A stretch of DNA of 44,221 bases from JBKEBX01 sp047974615 (lineage in GTDB: Bacteria; Bacillota; Clostridia; Lachnospirales; CAMZNU01), in NCBI GenBank assembly GCA_047974615.1, contig JBKECM010000109.1, positions 1 to 44,221 on the forward strand, read 5' to 3'. This document shows positions 9,319 to 16,979 of this stretch, piece after piece (the stretch's first letter is position 1; each line of letters opens with the position of its first letter). Made by a program: the position numbers and the translations under genes. Under the pieces are notes generated by a model. The model was not told the origin of the DNA, did no database searches, and saw only the letters and a program-made list of their open reading frames with translations.

Positions 9319-10467
9319 ATGGCTAGAATGATTTTAAACGAAACATCATATTTTGGTAAAGGTGTTATTTCCGAGGTAATAACAGAAGTTAAAAGACGTG
9401 GATTTAAAAAAGGCTTTGTTGTTACTGACAAAGATTTAATAAAATTTGGTGTAACAAAAAAAGTTACAGATCTTTTAGATTCTGCAAATTTGGTATATGA
9501 AATTTTTGACGAAGTAAAAGCTAACCCTGCAGTTTCAACAGTTAAAAATGGCGTTGAAAAATATAAATTAAGTGGTGCAGATTACTTAATAGCTATAGGT
9601 GGGGGTTCTCCTATTGACACTTCAAAAGCAATCGGTATTATAATTAACAATCCAGAGTATAGCGATGTAGTAAGTCTTGAAGGACTTGCACCTACAAAAA
9701 ATAAATCTGTTCCTATTATAGCTATTTCTACAACTGCTGGTACTGCTGCAGAAGTTACAATAAACTATGTTATTACTGATGAAGAGAAGAAACGCAAATT
9801 TGTATGTGCAGACCCACATGATATTCCTGTAGTTGCTATAGTTGATAGCGATATGACCTCAAGCATGCCTAAAGGACTAACTGCTGCAACTGGTATGGAC
9901 GCATTAACACATGCTATAGAAGGTTACATTACACCGGGTGCATGGGAAATGAGTGATATGCTTCATATAAAAGCTGTAGAGATTATTGGTCGTTCTTTAA
10001 GAAAAGCTGTTGAAAATGATCCAAAAGGTCGTGAAGATATGGCACTTGGTCAATATATTGCAGGTATGGGATTTTCAAATGTTGGTCTTGGAATTGTGCA
10101 TTCTATGGCACATGCACTTGGTGCTTTTTATGACACACCACATGGTGTAGCAAACGCTATGTTACTACCAACTGTAATGGGATATAATGCAGAAGCAACA
10201 GGCGAGAAATATAAGGACATTGCCAAAGCTTTAGGTGGCGACGTTACAAATCTTTCCCAAGAAGATTACAGAAAACTAGCAGTTAATTTAGTACAAAAGT
10301 TATCTGATGATGTTGGAATTCCAAAAAGTTTAAAAGAAATTGGAGTTAAAATTGAAGATTTAGATGACTTATCAAAAACTGCTTTTGATGATGTGTGCAC
10401 TGGTGGAAATCCAAAAGCTACTAGTGTAGTTGATATTAAAGCTTTATATGAAAGTTTATTGAAATAA
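9319..10467 (+). CDS. fucO: Lactaldehyde reductase / iron-dependent alcohol dehydrogenase
   Basis: The 382-residue product closely matches FucO along its whole length. Recognised blocks are RMILNETSYFGKG, GADYLIAIGGGSPIDT (NAD-binding GGGS), TTAGTAAEVTINYVITDEEK, CADPHDIP, DALTHAIEGYITPGAWEMSD, GLGIVHSMAHALGAFYDTPH and DDVCTGGNPK. The Fe ligands are the Asp and His residues of the DAxTHAxE and HSxAHxxG/TPHG regions. It reduces L-lactaldehyde to 1,2-propanediol with NADH, or related aldehydes. ATG 9319 is chosen because GGAGG lies eight bases upstream and the following sequence aligns with FucO; an in-frame ATG at 9265 would precede that site. No other fucose or rhamnose genes are nearby, so the physiological substrate is uncertain. 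Confidence 0.92.
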   Translation: MARMILNETSYFGKGVISEVITEVKRRGFKKGFVVTDKDLIKFGVTKKVTDLLDSANLVYEIFDEVKANPAVSTVKNGVEKYKLSGADYLIAIGGGSPIDTSKAIGIIINNPEYSDVVSLEGLAPTKNKSVPIIAISTTAGTAAEVTINYVITDEEKKRKFVCADPHDIPVVAIVDSDMTSSMPKGLTAATGMDALTHAIEGYITPGAWEMSDMLHIKAVEIIGRSLRKAVENDPKGREDMALGQYIAGMGFSNVGLGIVHSMAHALGAFYDTPHGVANAMLLPTVMGYNAEATGEKYKDIAKALGGDVTNLSQEDYRKLAVNLVQKLSDDVGIPKSLKEIGVKIEDLDDLSKTAFDDVCTGGNPKATSVVDIKALYESLLK

Positions 10468-10572
10468 TAAGATAATAATAAAAGTATATTTAAAGTAATT
10501 AATTAAAAGTATTTTAGATGAGATTGTTAAAATTTGATATCTTTGATAAAAAATAAAATTTTATGGAATATT

Positions 10573-10614
10573 AAAAAAGCTTTATACGAATTATTTTTCG
10601 TATAAAGCTTTTTT
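10573..10614. terminator. Bidirectional terminator between convergent genes
   Basis: AAAAAAGCTTTATACGAA (10573-10590) pairs perfectly with 10597-10614 around a six-base loop. It has A and T runs on both sides, so it can serve fucO on the plus strand and the ABC operon on the minus strand. Confidence 0.9.
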
Positions 10615-10630
10615 GTCTTTATTTTAATAA

Positions 10631-11353
10631 TTACAAAACTTGTGAAATGAATTGCTTAGTTCTTTCTTGTTTTGGATTTTGTAACACTTCTTCAGGTGAG
10701 CCTTCTTCAACTATATACCCATCTGCCATAAAAACTACTTTATTTGAAACTTCACGAGCGAAGCCGAGTTCGTGCGTTACAATAATCATACTTATATTTA
10801 AAGCCTTTAAAGATTTTATAACTTCAAGAACTTCCTTTATTACTTCTGGATCTAAAGCAGACGTGGGTTCATCAAATAATATAAATTCAGGTTGCATACA
10901 TAAAGAGCGTGCTATTGCAACCCTTTGTTGCTGACCTCCTGAAAGTTGTTTTGGGTAAGAATTTTCTTTGCCTAATAAACCAACTTTATCTAAATATTCA
11001 AGTGCCAATTCTTTTGCATCAGTTTCACTCTTTCCTAAAACTTTTATAGGGCCTAAAGTTAAATTTTCAAGTATAGATAGGTGAGGGAATAGGTTAAAAG
11101 ATTGAAAGACAAAACCCATTTTTGCACCAAATTCATCTGAAATTAATCTATCATGTGAAATTTCTTCTCCGTCATAAAAAATTTTTCCTGAGTTTTTCTC
11201 TTCAAGACCTTTAATACATCTTAATAAAGTAGATTTTCCAGAACCTGAGGGACCAATGATACACATTATATCACCGATTTCAACATCTAAACTTACATCT
11301 TTTAAAACTTCAAGTTTACCATAATTTTTTTTAATGTTTTCAAGTTTAATCAT
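10631..11353 (-). CDS. Polar amino acid ABC transporter ATPase, GlnQ type
   Basis: A 240-residue ATPase that powers amino acid uptake. It has Walker A GPSGSGKST (34-42), Q-loop VFQSFNLFPHLS, signature LSGGQQQRVAIARSL, Walker B ILFDEPTSALDPE and the H-loop VTHELGFA. FNLFPH and the overall pattern place it in the GlnQ/HisP/ArtP group. ATG 11353 is chosen because AAAGGAG lies ten bases upstream and MIKLENIKK is the family start; the frame extends to 11401 but the extra 16 codons lie in the permease gene. It overlaps the permease gene by eight bases, so coupling is likely. Last gene of the minus-strand operon. Confidence 0.95.
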   Translation of the reverse strand: MIKLENIKKNYGKLEVLKDVSLDVEIGDIMCIIGPSGSGKSTLLRCIKGLEEKNSGKIFYDGEEISHDRLISDEFGAKMGFVFQSFNLFPHLSILENLTLGPIKVLGKSETDAKELALEYLDKVGLLGKENSYPKQLSGGQQQRVAIARSLCMQPEFILFDEPTSALDPEVIKEVLEVIKSLKALNISMIIVTHELGFAREVSNKVVFMADGYIVEEGSPEEVLQNPKQERTKQFISQVL

Positions 11354-12014
11354 TGTTTGCGTATCTCCTTTCCAACTTATGCGAAAAATACGTAACAACA
11401 CCTGTCATTATTAAATAAATAATTGCTGCAAAAACAAGTGGCCAAATAAATTCAGCTGTTTTTGAACTAATAACTTTTGATCGTCCTAAAAGTTCAAGTC
11501 CTCCTATTGCAAAAATCAAAGAGGAATCTTTGATAAGCATAATAAATTCAGATACGAATGGAGGAATTAAACGTCTAAAAGCTTGTGGTAATATAATAAA
11601 CTGCATAGTCTGTTTATAGTTAAGGCCTAAAGTTTTTGCTGCTTCCCATTGTCCTTTATCTATGCTTTCTATACCAGAACGAATAAGTTCAGCAGAGTAT
11701 GCACCGGAGTTTATACCTATGGCAATAATACCAACTATAACAGGGTCCATTGAAATTCGTCCACCAGTTATTGCTGTATAAATAGTAGGAAAACCTAAAA
11801 ATAAAAACATAATTTGTAAAAGCATAGGCGTTCCACGTACAAATTGAATATACACAAAGGCAAATCCATTTAAAATTTTGTTCTTACTTATACGCATTGC
11901 TGCAAAAATTGTACCTAATAGTACGCCTATAATAAGTGCACCTATTGCAACCAATATAGAAAAACCGGCACCTTGCAATAAATATATAAGATTTTCTGTA
12001 TTAAATACACTCAT
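11346..12014 (-). CDS. Polar amino acid ABC transporter permease, HisM/GlnP type
   Basis: A 222-residue integral membrane subunit with about five hydrophobic segments. The HisM/GlnP family start is seen as a first membrane segment followed by IAAMRISK-like sequence (FAAMRISKNK) and FVRGTPMLLQIMF. The EAA loop reads EAAKTLGLNYKQTMQFIILPQAFR and docks the ATPase. It starts one base after the binding-protein stop codon and overlaps the ATPase gene at its end, giving a compact three-gene transporter operon. Confidence 0.94.
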   Translation of the reverse strand: MSVFNTENLIYLLQGAGFSILVAIGALIIGVLLGTIFAAMRISKNKILNGFAFVYIQFVRGTPMLLQIMFLFLGFPTIYTAITGGRISMDPVIVGIIAIGINSGAYSAELIRSGIESIDKGQWEAAKTLGLNYKQTMQFIILPQAFRRLIPPFVSEFIMLIKDSSLIFAIGGLELLGRSKVISSKTAEFIWPLVFAAIIYLIMTGVVTYFSHKLERRYANND

Positions 12015-12015
12015 A

Positions 12016-12768
12016 TTATAAACCGTACTTTTCTAATAAAGCTTGATATTCATCTGTTTCCATAAAAGTTGCTAAATGTTTGTTAAGTTCAGCAGCTAAA
12101 GCTTCATTTTCTTTTTCAAAAACCATTGACATTTCTTCAGATTGTATTTTCTCTTCTAACATAATATAGTTTCCTGTAGCAACAGCGTTTTGTGCTACAC
12201 CTAGATCACAAATATATGCATCTAATTGACCTGCGTTAAGCATAGGTAATGCAACATCAGTGTCAACTAACGTTAGGTCTGTACTTAATGTTTCCGCTAC
12301 GCTTTCACCTGTTGTGCCAAGACCAGCACCTAAAATACCGTCTTTTAGTTCATCAACTGAAGTAATAGCTGAGGCTTTAGGAAGTAGAGCAACTTGAGCA
12401 CTACTATAATATGCATCGCCAAATAAGATTAACTCTTTTCTTTCTTCAGTAACTGAAATACCACTCATACCTAAGTCATACTGTCCTGACTGTACAGCAG
12501 GTATAATTAAGTCAAAGTCAAGTGCTGTATATACAACTTCAAGGCCAGCAAGTTCAGCTACTTCATTAAGTAAGTCAATGTCAAAACCAACCATTTCTGT
12601 TCCGTCCATATACTCAAAAGGAGCATAAGTTGGGTTTGTTGCTGCATAAATTTTACCATCTTCAATAAGACCAAGTTCATTTGTTGTAGTAGTTGATGTG
12701 TTGCCACATGCTGTTAGTGTTCCTAAAGTTAATACAGTTAACAAAGATATTGATAATAATTTTTTCAT
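12016..12768 (-). CDS. Amino acid ABC transporter substrate-binding lipoprotein
   Basis: A 250-residue family 3 extracellular solute-binding protein. The signal peptide ends in the lipobox LTAC with Cys21 as the lipid anchor. The mature part begins with a Thr/Asn-rich linker and then IYAATNPTYAPFEYMDG and VGFDIDLLNEVAELAGL, which form the ligand-binding cleft; DLGMSGISVTEERKE is another family block. ATG 12768 is used because GGAGG lies eight bases upstream; an in-frame ATG at 12783 overlaps that ribosome site and is rejected. Ligand identity cannot be read from sequence. Position opposite argG and a leader ORF with an arginine codon make arginine or a related amino acid possible (inference). 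Confidence 0.93.
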   Translation of the reverse strand: MKKLLSISLLTVLTLGTLTACGNTSTTTTNELGLIEDGKIYAATNPTYAPFEYMDGTEMVGFDIDLLNEVAELAGLEVVYTALDFDLIIPAVQSGQYDLGMSGISVTEERKELILFGDAYYSSAQVALLPKASAITSVDELKDGILGAGLGTTGESVAETLSTDLTLVDTDVALPMLNAGQLDAYICDLGVAQNAVATGNYIMLEEKIQSEEMSMVFEKENEALAAELNKHLATFMETDEYQALLEKYGL

Positions 12769-12810
12769 AATTAAATCCTCCAAATTTTAAAAAATAATTT
12801 TGTTTTAATC

Positions 12811-12876
12811 TTAAAATTGAGAATTTTGCCGTAATATTAAGGGGAAAAGTTTCATTAAATTCAATTTTGTTATCAT
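12811..12876 (-). CDS. 21-codon leader ORF upstream of the ABC operon
   Basis: On the minus strand AAGGAGG (12883-12889) sits six bases ahead of ATG 12876, a better ribosome site than that of many genes here. The 21-residue peptide starts MITKLNLMKLF and contains one arginine encoded by CGG, a rare codon in this genome. It lies inside the leader between the promoter at 12906-12934 and the binding-protein gene, stopping 42 bases before it. No terminator hairpin is visible in the leader. It could be a regulatory upstream ORF or a short membrane-active peptide. Confidence 0.45.
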   Translation of the reverse strand: MITKLNLMKLFPLILRQNSQF

Positions 12877-12905
12877 AATTTTCCTCCTTATTTTTGATTT
12901 TATAT

Positions 12906-12934
12906 AGTATATCATTATTTAAAATAAATTTCAA
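12906..12934 (-). promoter_or_regulatory. Sigma-A type promoter of the ABC transporter operon
   Basis: Read on the minus strand: TTGAAA at 12934-12929, 17-base spacer, TATACT at 12911-12906. Transcription would start near 12899, just upstream of the leader ORF ribosome site. Confidence 0.72.
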
Positions 12935-12955
12935 CAATAAATTTGATTTTTTTTG

Positions 12956-12996
12956 TAAAAGTTTTTTGCTAATAATGTTTGTTATAAAACTTTTTA
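12956..12996. promoter_or_regulatory. Inverted repeat between the divergent promoters, possible operator
   Basis: TAAAAGTTTT (12956-12965) is matched in inverse by AAAACTTTTTA (12986-12996) with about 20 bases between. It lies between the ABC and argG promoters, where a regulator could act on both. The bases are all A/T-rich, so chance is not excluded. Confidence 0.3.
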
Positions 12997-13031
12997 TATA
13001 ATTTCCATAAAACTATTTGTATATTTTTATA

Positions 13032-13060
13032 TTTACAACTTTTAAAATACGTGTTACAAT
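13032..13060 (+). promoter_or_regulatory. Sigma-A type promoter of argG
   Basis: TTTACA at 13032-13037, 17-base spacer, TACAAT at 13055-13060. The expected transcript starts near 13067 and has a leader of about 150 bases before argG that contains a short ORF. Confidence 0.65.
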
Positions 13061-13094
13061 TAAAATAAGTTTTATTTAGGAGGTATAATATTAT

Positions 13095-13160
13095 ATGTAT
13101 GTAAGAAATAAATATAATGTAAAGTTCCAAAAATATATTGGTATATTTAAACTGCGGTAA
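13095..13160 (+). CDS. 21-codon leader ORF upstream of argG
   Basis: AGGAGG at 13078-13083 precedes ATG 13095 by eleven bases, slightly long spacing. The peptide starts MYVRNKYNVKF and ends FKLR, the last residue being a CGG arginine codon directly before TAA; another arginine is AGA at codon 4. It lies wholly inside the argG leader. Its size matches the leader ORF of the divergent ABC operon exactly (21 codons). An arginine-sensing leader peptide is possible, but no antiterminator/terminator pair is visible. Confidence 0.4.
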   Translation: MYVRNKYNVKFQKYIGIFKLR

Positions 13161-13216
13161 TGAAATTTTTATGAAAATTATATTAAACAAATTTAAAATA
13201 TTATGGAGGTTTCATT

Positions 13217-14434
13217 ATGAAAAAATATAAAAAAATCGTTTTAGCTTATTCTGGTGGTCTTGATACATCTGTTATTATTCCTTGGTTAAAAGAAAATTAT
13301 GATGGTTGTGAAGTTATCGCCGTTGCTGGTAATGTGGGACAAGCTGATGAACTTGATGGTTTAGAAGAAAAAGCACTTAAAACTGGTGCATCAAAATTAT
13401 ATATTGAAAATTTAACTGAAGAATTTGTAAATGAATATATTATTCCTACTGTAAAAGCTAATGCAAAATATGAAAATAAATATTTACTTGGTACTGCTTT
13501 TGCTAGACCTTTGATTGGTAGAAGAATAGCTGAAATAGCTTTAAAAGAAGGTGCTGATGCAATAGCTCATGGCTGTACTGGTAAAGGAAACGATCAAGTT
13601 CGTTTTGAACTTGCTATTAAATCTGTTGCTCCTGAAATGGAAATTATTGTACCATGGAGAATTTGGGACATTAAAGGTCGTGATGAAGAAATAGCTTACG
13701 CAAAAGAAAAAGGTATTCCTTTAAAATTCTCTGCAGAAAATAGCTATTCTCGTGATAGAAATATATGGCATATTTCTCATGAAGGTTTAGATCTTGAATT
13801 TCCTGAAAATGAACCAAACTATGAAACATTACTTCAACTTGGTGTTTCGCCTGAAAAAGCGCCTGATGTTGCTACTTATATATCTTTAGATTTTGAAAAA
13901 GGAGTTCCTGTTGCTGTTAATGGTGAGAAAAAAACTGCTACAGAAATTTTAACATACTTAAATGAAATAGGTGGTAAAAATGGTATTGGTATCATTGATA
14001 TAGTTGAAAACCGTTTGGTAGGTATGAAATCTCGTGGCGTTTATGAAACACCGGGTGGAACTATTCTATATCACGCACATAGTGTTTTAGAAGAACTTTG
14101 TTTAGATAGACAAACTATGCACTTTAAGCATGGTGTTGCTATTAAATTTTCTGAAATTGTTTATGATGGGCAATGGTATACACCTTTAAGAGAAGCATTA
14201 TCTGCTTTTATTGATAAAACTCAAGAAAAAGTAACAGGACAAGTTAAACTTAAATTGTATAAAGGCAATATTATAAATGCTGGTGTTATTAGTCCTTATT
14301 CTTTATATTCAGAAGAAATTGCTACGTTCAATGAAGATGAAGTTTACAATCAAAGTGACTCTACAGGTTTTATAAACTTATTTGGTTTACCTATTAAAGT
14401 TGCAGCGTTACTTGAGCAAAAAAAATTAAAATAA
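13217..14434 (+). CDS. argG: Argininosuccinate synthase
   Basis: Joins citrulline and aspartate with ATP to form argininosuccinate, the penultimate step of arginine synthesis. The N-terminal PP-loop reads AYSGGLDTSVI (residues 9-19). Other family blocks are GCTGKGNDQVRFE and WRIWDIKGRDEEIAYA, plus SYSRDRNIWHISHEGLDLE. The 405 residues match the usual length of about 400. ATG follows TGGAGG with eight-base spacing. argH follows after 115 bases that contain a hairpin. Confidence 0.97.
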   Translation: MKKYKKIVLAYSGGLDTSVIIPWLKENYDGCEVIAVAGNVGQADELDGLEEKALKTGASKLYIENLTEEFVNEYIIPTVKANAKYENKYLLGTAFARPLIGRRIAEIALKEGADAIAHGCTGKGNDQVRFELAIKSVAPEMEIIVPWRIWDIKGRDEEIAYAKEKGIPLKFSAENSYSRDRNIWHISHEGLDLEFPENEPNYETLLQLGVSPEKAPDVATYISLDFEKGVPVAVNGEKKTATEILTYLNEIGGKNGIGIIDIVENRLVGMKSRGVYETPGGTILYHAHSVLEELCLDRQTMHFKHGVAIKFSEIVYDGQWYTPLREALSAFIDKTQEKVTGQVKLKLYKGNIINAGVISPYSLYSEEIATFNEDEVYNQSDSTGFINLFGLPIKVAALLEQKKLK

Positions 14435-14464
14435 TTACTATAAAATAGGTGTTTTTTCACCAAG

Positions 14465-14500
14465 AGAACTGTAAACTATCCTTAGGGATTTTACAGTTCT
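14465..14500 (+). terminator. Hairpin between argG and argH
   Basis: AGAACTGTAAA (14465-14475) pairs with TTTACAGTTCT (14490-14500). A smaller hairpin, GGTG-T6-CACC, lies just upstream (14448-14461). The tail is only a short T stretch, so partial termination or mRNA stabilisation between argG and argH is more likely than complete termination. Confidence 0.5.
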
Positions 14501-14549
14501 TTCCATATTAAAATATTTTAATAAAAGTATGAATTTAAGGAGTAGATAA

Positions 14550-15920
14550 ATGAAACTTTGGGACGGAAGATTTTCTAAAAACGCAAGTCAAGAACTAAAT
14601 GATTTTAACTCTTCAATTTTTTTTGATAAGAGAATGTATAAAGAAGATATATTAGGCTCTATTTCACATAGTAAAATTCTTGTTATTACAAATATTATTA
14701 CTATTGAGGAATCGGAAACAATAGTTAAAGAACTTGAAAAAATTTTGAGTGATATAGAAGAAGGTAGTTTAGATATTGATTTAACAGCTGAAGATATTCA
14801 CTCTTTTGTGGAAATGGAACTTACAAAAAGAATAGGTGATATAGGAAAAAAACTTCATACTGGTAGAAGTAGAAATGATCAAGTAGCCGTTGACATAAGA
14901 TTATATTTAAAAAACGATGTAGTTGAAGTAATTCAAATGCTTAAAAATTTAATCAATGTAATTTGTGACAAAGCAAATAATCATAAAGAAACAATTATGC
15001 CTGGCTATACACATCTTCAACGTGCTCAACCTATTACTTTTGCACATCACATACTTGCATATGGTTCAATGTTTTTACGTGACATTAAACGTCTTGAAAA
15101 TGCATTGGATAATATGAATTATTCTCCTCTTGGTGCTGGTGCACTTGCAGGTACTACATATAATATTGATAGAGAATTTACTGCAAAACAACTTGGGTTT
15201 TTTGGCCCTACAATTAATAGTTTAGATAGTGTATCAGATAGAGATTTTTCTATGGAAATTTTGTCAGCCTTGTCAATTACTATGGTACATTTGTCAAGAT
15301 TTTCTGAAGAAATAATTATGTGGTGTTCTTGGGAATTTAAGTTTATTGAACTTGATGATGCTTTTTCTACGGGTTCTTCTATTATGCCTCAGAAAAAAAA
15401 TCCAGATATAGCTGAACTTGTTCGTGGTAAAACGGGACGTGTTTTTGGCGACCTTATGTCAATTTTAACCGTTATGAAAGGTTTGCCACTTGCTTATAAT
15501 AAAGATATGCAAGAAGATAAGGAAGGCGTTTTTGATGCTTTAGACACAGTGAAAATGTGTCTTTTAGCTTTTACTCCTATGATTGACACAATGAAAATCA
15601 ATGAAGAAAATATGAGAAGTGCTGCTGCTAAAGGTTTTATAAATGCAACAGACTGTGCTGATTATCTTGTAAAAAAAGGCTTAGCTTTTAGAGATGCTTA
15701 CAAAATTGTAGGTAAGTTAGTTTCTTATTGCATTGAAAATAATAAAATTTTAGAAAATTTAACAATGGAAGAATATAAAAATAATTCTGAAATTTTTGAC
15801 AATGATATATATGAAAATATTTCTTTATATAAATGTGTAAACGAAAGAAAATCATTTGGTGGTCCTTCAAAAGAGTCTATTGAATCACAAATTAAATTTT
15901 TATTAAATTCTTTAGCTTAG
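14550..15920 (+). CDS. argH: Argininosuccinate lyase
   Basis: Cleaves argininosuccinate to arginine and fumarate. The 456-residue protein begins MKLWDGRFSK, the family start, and has DIHSFVEMELTKRIG, TGRSRNDQVAVD and the fumarase/lyase superfamily signature SSIMPQKKNPD near residues 278-288. PGYTHLQRAQP supplies the catalytic His region. Full length. AAGGAG lies eight bases ahead of ATG. Only 13 bases separate its stop from the LacI-family gene, with no terminator between, so arginine and galactose genes may be read together. Confidence 0.97.
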   Translation: MKLWDGRFSKNASQELNDFNSSIFFDKRMYKEDILGSISHSKILVITNIITIEESETIVKELEKILSDIEEGSLDIDLTAEDIHSFVEMELTKRIGDIGKKLHTGRSRNDQVAVDIRLYLKNDVVEVIQMLKNLINVICDKANNHKETIMPGYTHLQRAQPITFAHHILAYGSMFLRDIKRLENALDNMNYSPLGAGALAGTTYNIDREFTAKQLGFFGPTINSLDSVSDRDFSMEILSALSITMVHLSRFSEEIIMWCSWEFKFIELDDAFSTGSSIMPQKKNPDIAELVRGKTGRVFGDLMSILTVMKGLPLAYNKDMQEDKEGVFDALDTVKMCLLAFTPMIDTMKINEENMRSAAAKGFINATDCADYLVKKGLAFRDAYKIVGKLVSYCIENNKILENLTMEEYKNNSEIFDNDIYENISLYKCVNERKSFGGPSKESIESQIKFLLNSLA

Positions 15921-15933
15921 TTAGGAGTTTTCT

Positions 15934-16917
15934 ATGAATAAAAAAGCTACAATTAATGATGTAGCAAAGTTGGCAGGGGTTTCTATTACTACAGTTTCTC
16001 GAACGATTAACGATAACTATCCTGTAAAAAAAGAAACAAAAGAAAAAATATTTAAGGCAATAGAAATACTTAATTTTACACCAAATGAACTTGCTGTTAG
16101 TATGATTACTAAAAAAACAAAGACTATTGGCGTTGTTATTCCAAGTATTTCTAATGCTTTTTTCAGTACACTTGTAAAAGGTATAAATGAAGTAGTTGAG
16201 AAAAATAATTACACTCTTTTAGTGTGCACAAGTAACAATAACGAGAAAGAAATTGTAGTTAAACTTGTAAGTAGACAGGTTGATGGAATTATTATTGCTG
16301 ATGGTAATCTTGACAGTAAAAAAGACTTTTATAATATGATACAAAAAACTATACCTTTAATTTTTATAAATAGTTATGATGAAAATTTCAATTATGTAAG
16401 TTGTGATCAAAAGAAAGGTGCGTACGATGCACTAAATTTTTTAAAAGAGAAAGGTCATCAAAATGTACTTTTTATTAGAGGTAACGAAAATAGTGAATCT
16501 TATAATTTAAAAGAAAAAATTTTTTGTGAAGTTTTTGAAAAAAATGAAATTTTGGTCGTAGATAGTGGAAATAAGGACAATGCAATTTTAAATACTAAAA
16601 ACGATATAGTTAATTTTTATGAAAAAAATAGAAATATTACTGGTATATTTGCTTGTAATGATCTTATGGCTGTAGGTGTAATTAAAGGTTTAAATCACTT
16701 GAAAATCAATATTCCTAATGAAGTTGAAGTTATAGGTTTTGACAATACTTTTTTATGCGAACTTGTTGCACCTACTTTAAGTACTGTTAGTCAACATATA
16801 ACAACTTTAGGAAAAATATCTTGCGAAAAAATATTGCAACTTATTGAAAAAAATGATAAAATAAATGTATTAATTAATTGTGATTTGGTTTTACGTGAAA
16901 GTTGTAGATTAAAATAA
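15934..16917 (+). CDS. LacI/GalR-family transcriptional regulator
   Basis: The 327-residue protein starts with the family DNA-binding domain ATINDVAKLAGVSITTVSRTIN (helix-turn-helix, about 5-26) and hinge helix near 50-60. A periplasmic-binding-like sensor follows, with IGVVIPSISNAFFSTLVKGI, VDGIIIADG, GIFACNDLMAVGVIKGL and a C-terminal LVLRESCR. It is encoded directly upstream of galK, and a perfect 16-base palindrome sits just before galK, so it is probably the local galactose regulator (inference). The effector cannot be determined from sequence. ATG follows TTAGGAG. Confidence 0.92.
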   Translation: MNKKATINDVAKLAGVSITTVSRTINDNYPVKKETKEKIFKAIEILNFTPNELAVSMITKKTKTIGVVIPSISNAFFSTLVKGINEVVEKNNYTLLVCTSNNNEKEIVVKLVSRQVDGIIIADGNLDSKKDFYNMIQKTIPLIFINSYDENFNYVSCDQKKGAYDALNFLKEKGHQNVLFIRGNENSESYNLKEKIFCEVFEKNEILVVDSGNKDNAILNTKNDIVNFYEKNRNITGIFACNDLMAVGVIKGLNHLKINIPNEVEVIGFDNTFLCELVAPTLSTVSQHITTLGKISCEKILQLIEKNDKINVLINCDLVLRESCRLK

Positions 16918-16951
16918 TATATGCACTATGTGCTATTTATTTTTAACTTTT

Positions 16952-16967
16952 TAGAAAACGTTTTCTA
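16952..16967. promoter_or_regulatory. LacI-family operator before galK
   Basis: TAGAAAACGTTTTCTA is a perfect 16-base palindrome with the central CG typical of LacI/GalR operators. It ends four bases before the galK ribosome site AAGGAGG, so bound repressor would block galK-galE read-through from upstream. It also resembles catabolite (cre) sites. Confidence 0.75.
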
Positions 16968-16979
16968 TAAGGAGGAATT

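Noticed and set aside
12677..12937. Minus-strand 86-codon frame across the ABC leader
   Set aside because: It runs out of frame into the signal peptide of the binding protein and its start coincides with the promoter, upstream of the expected transcript start.
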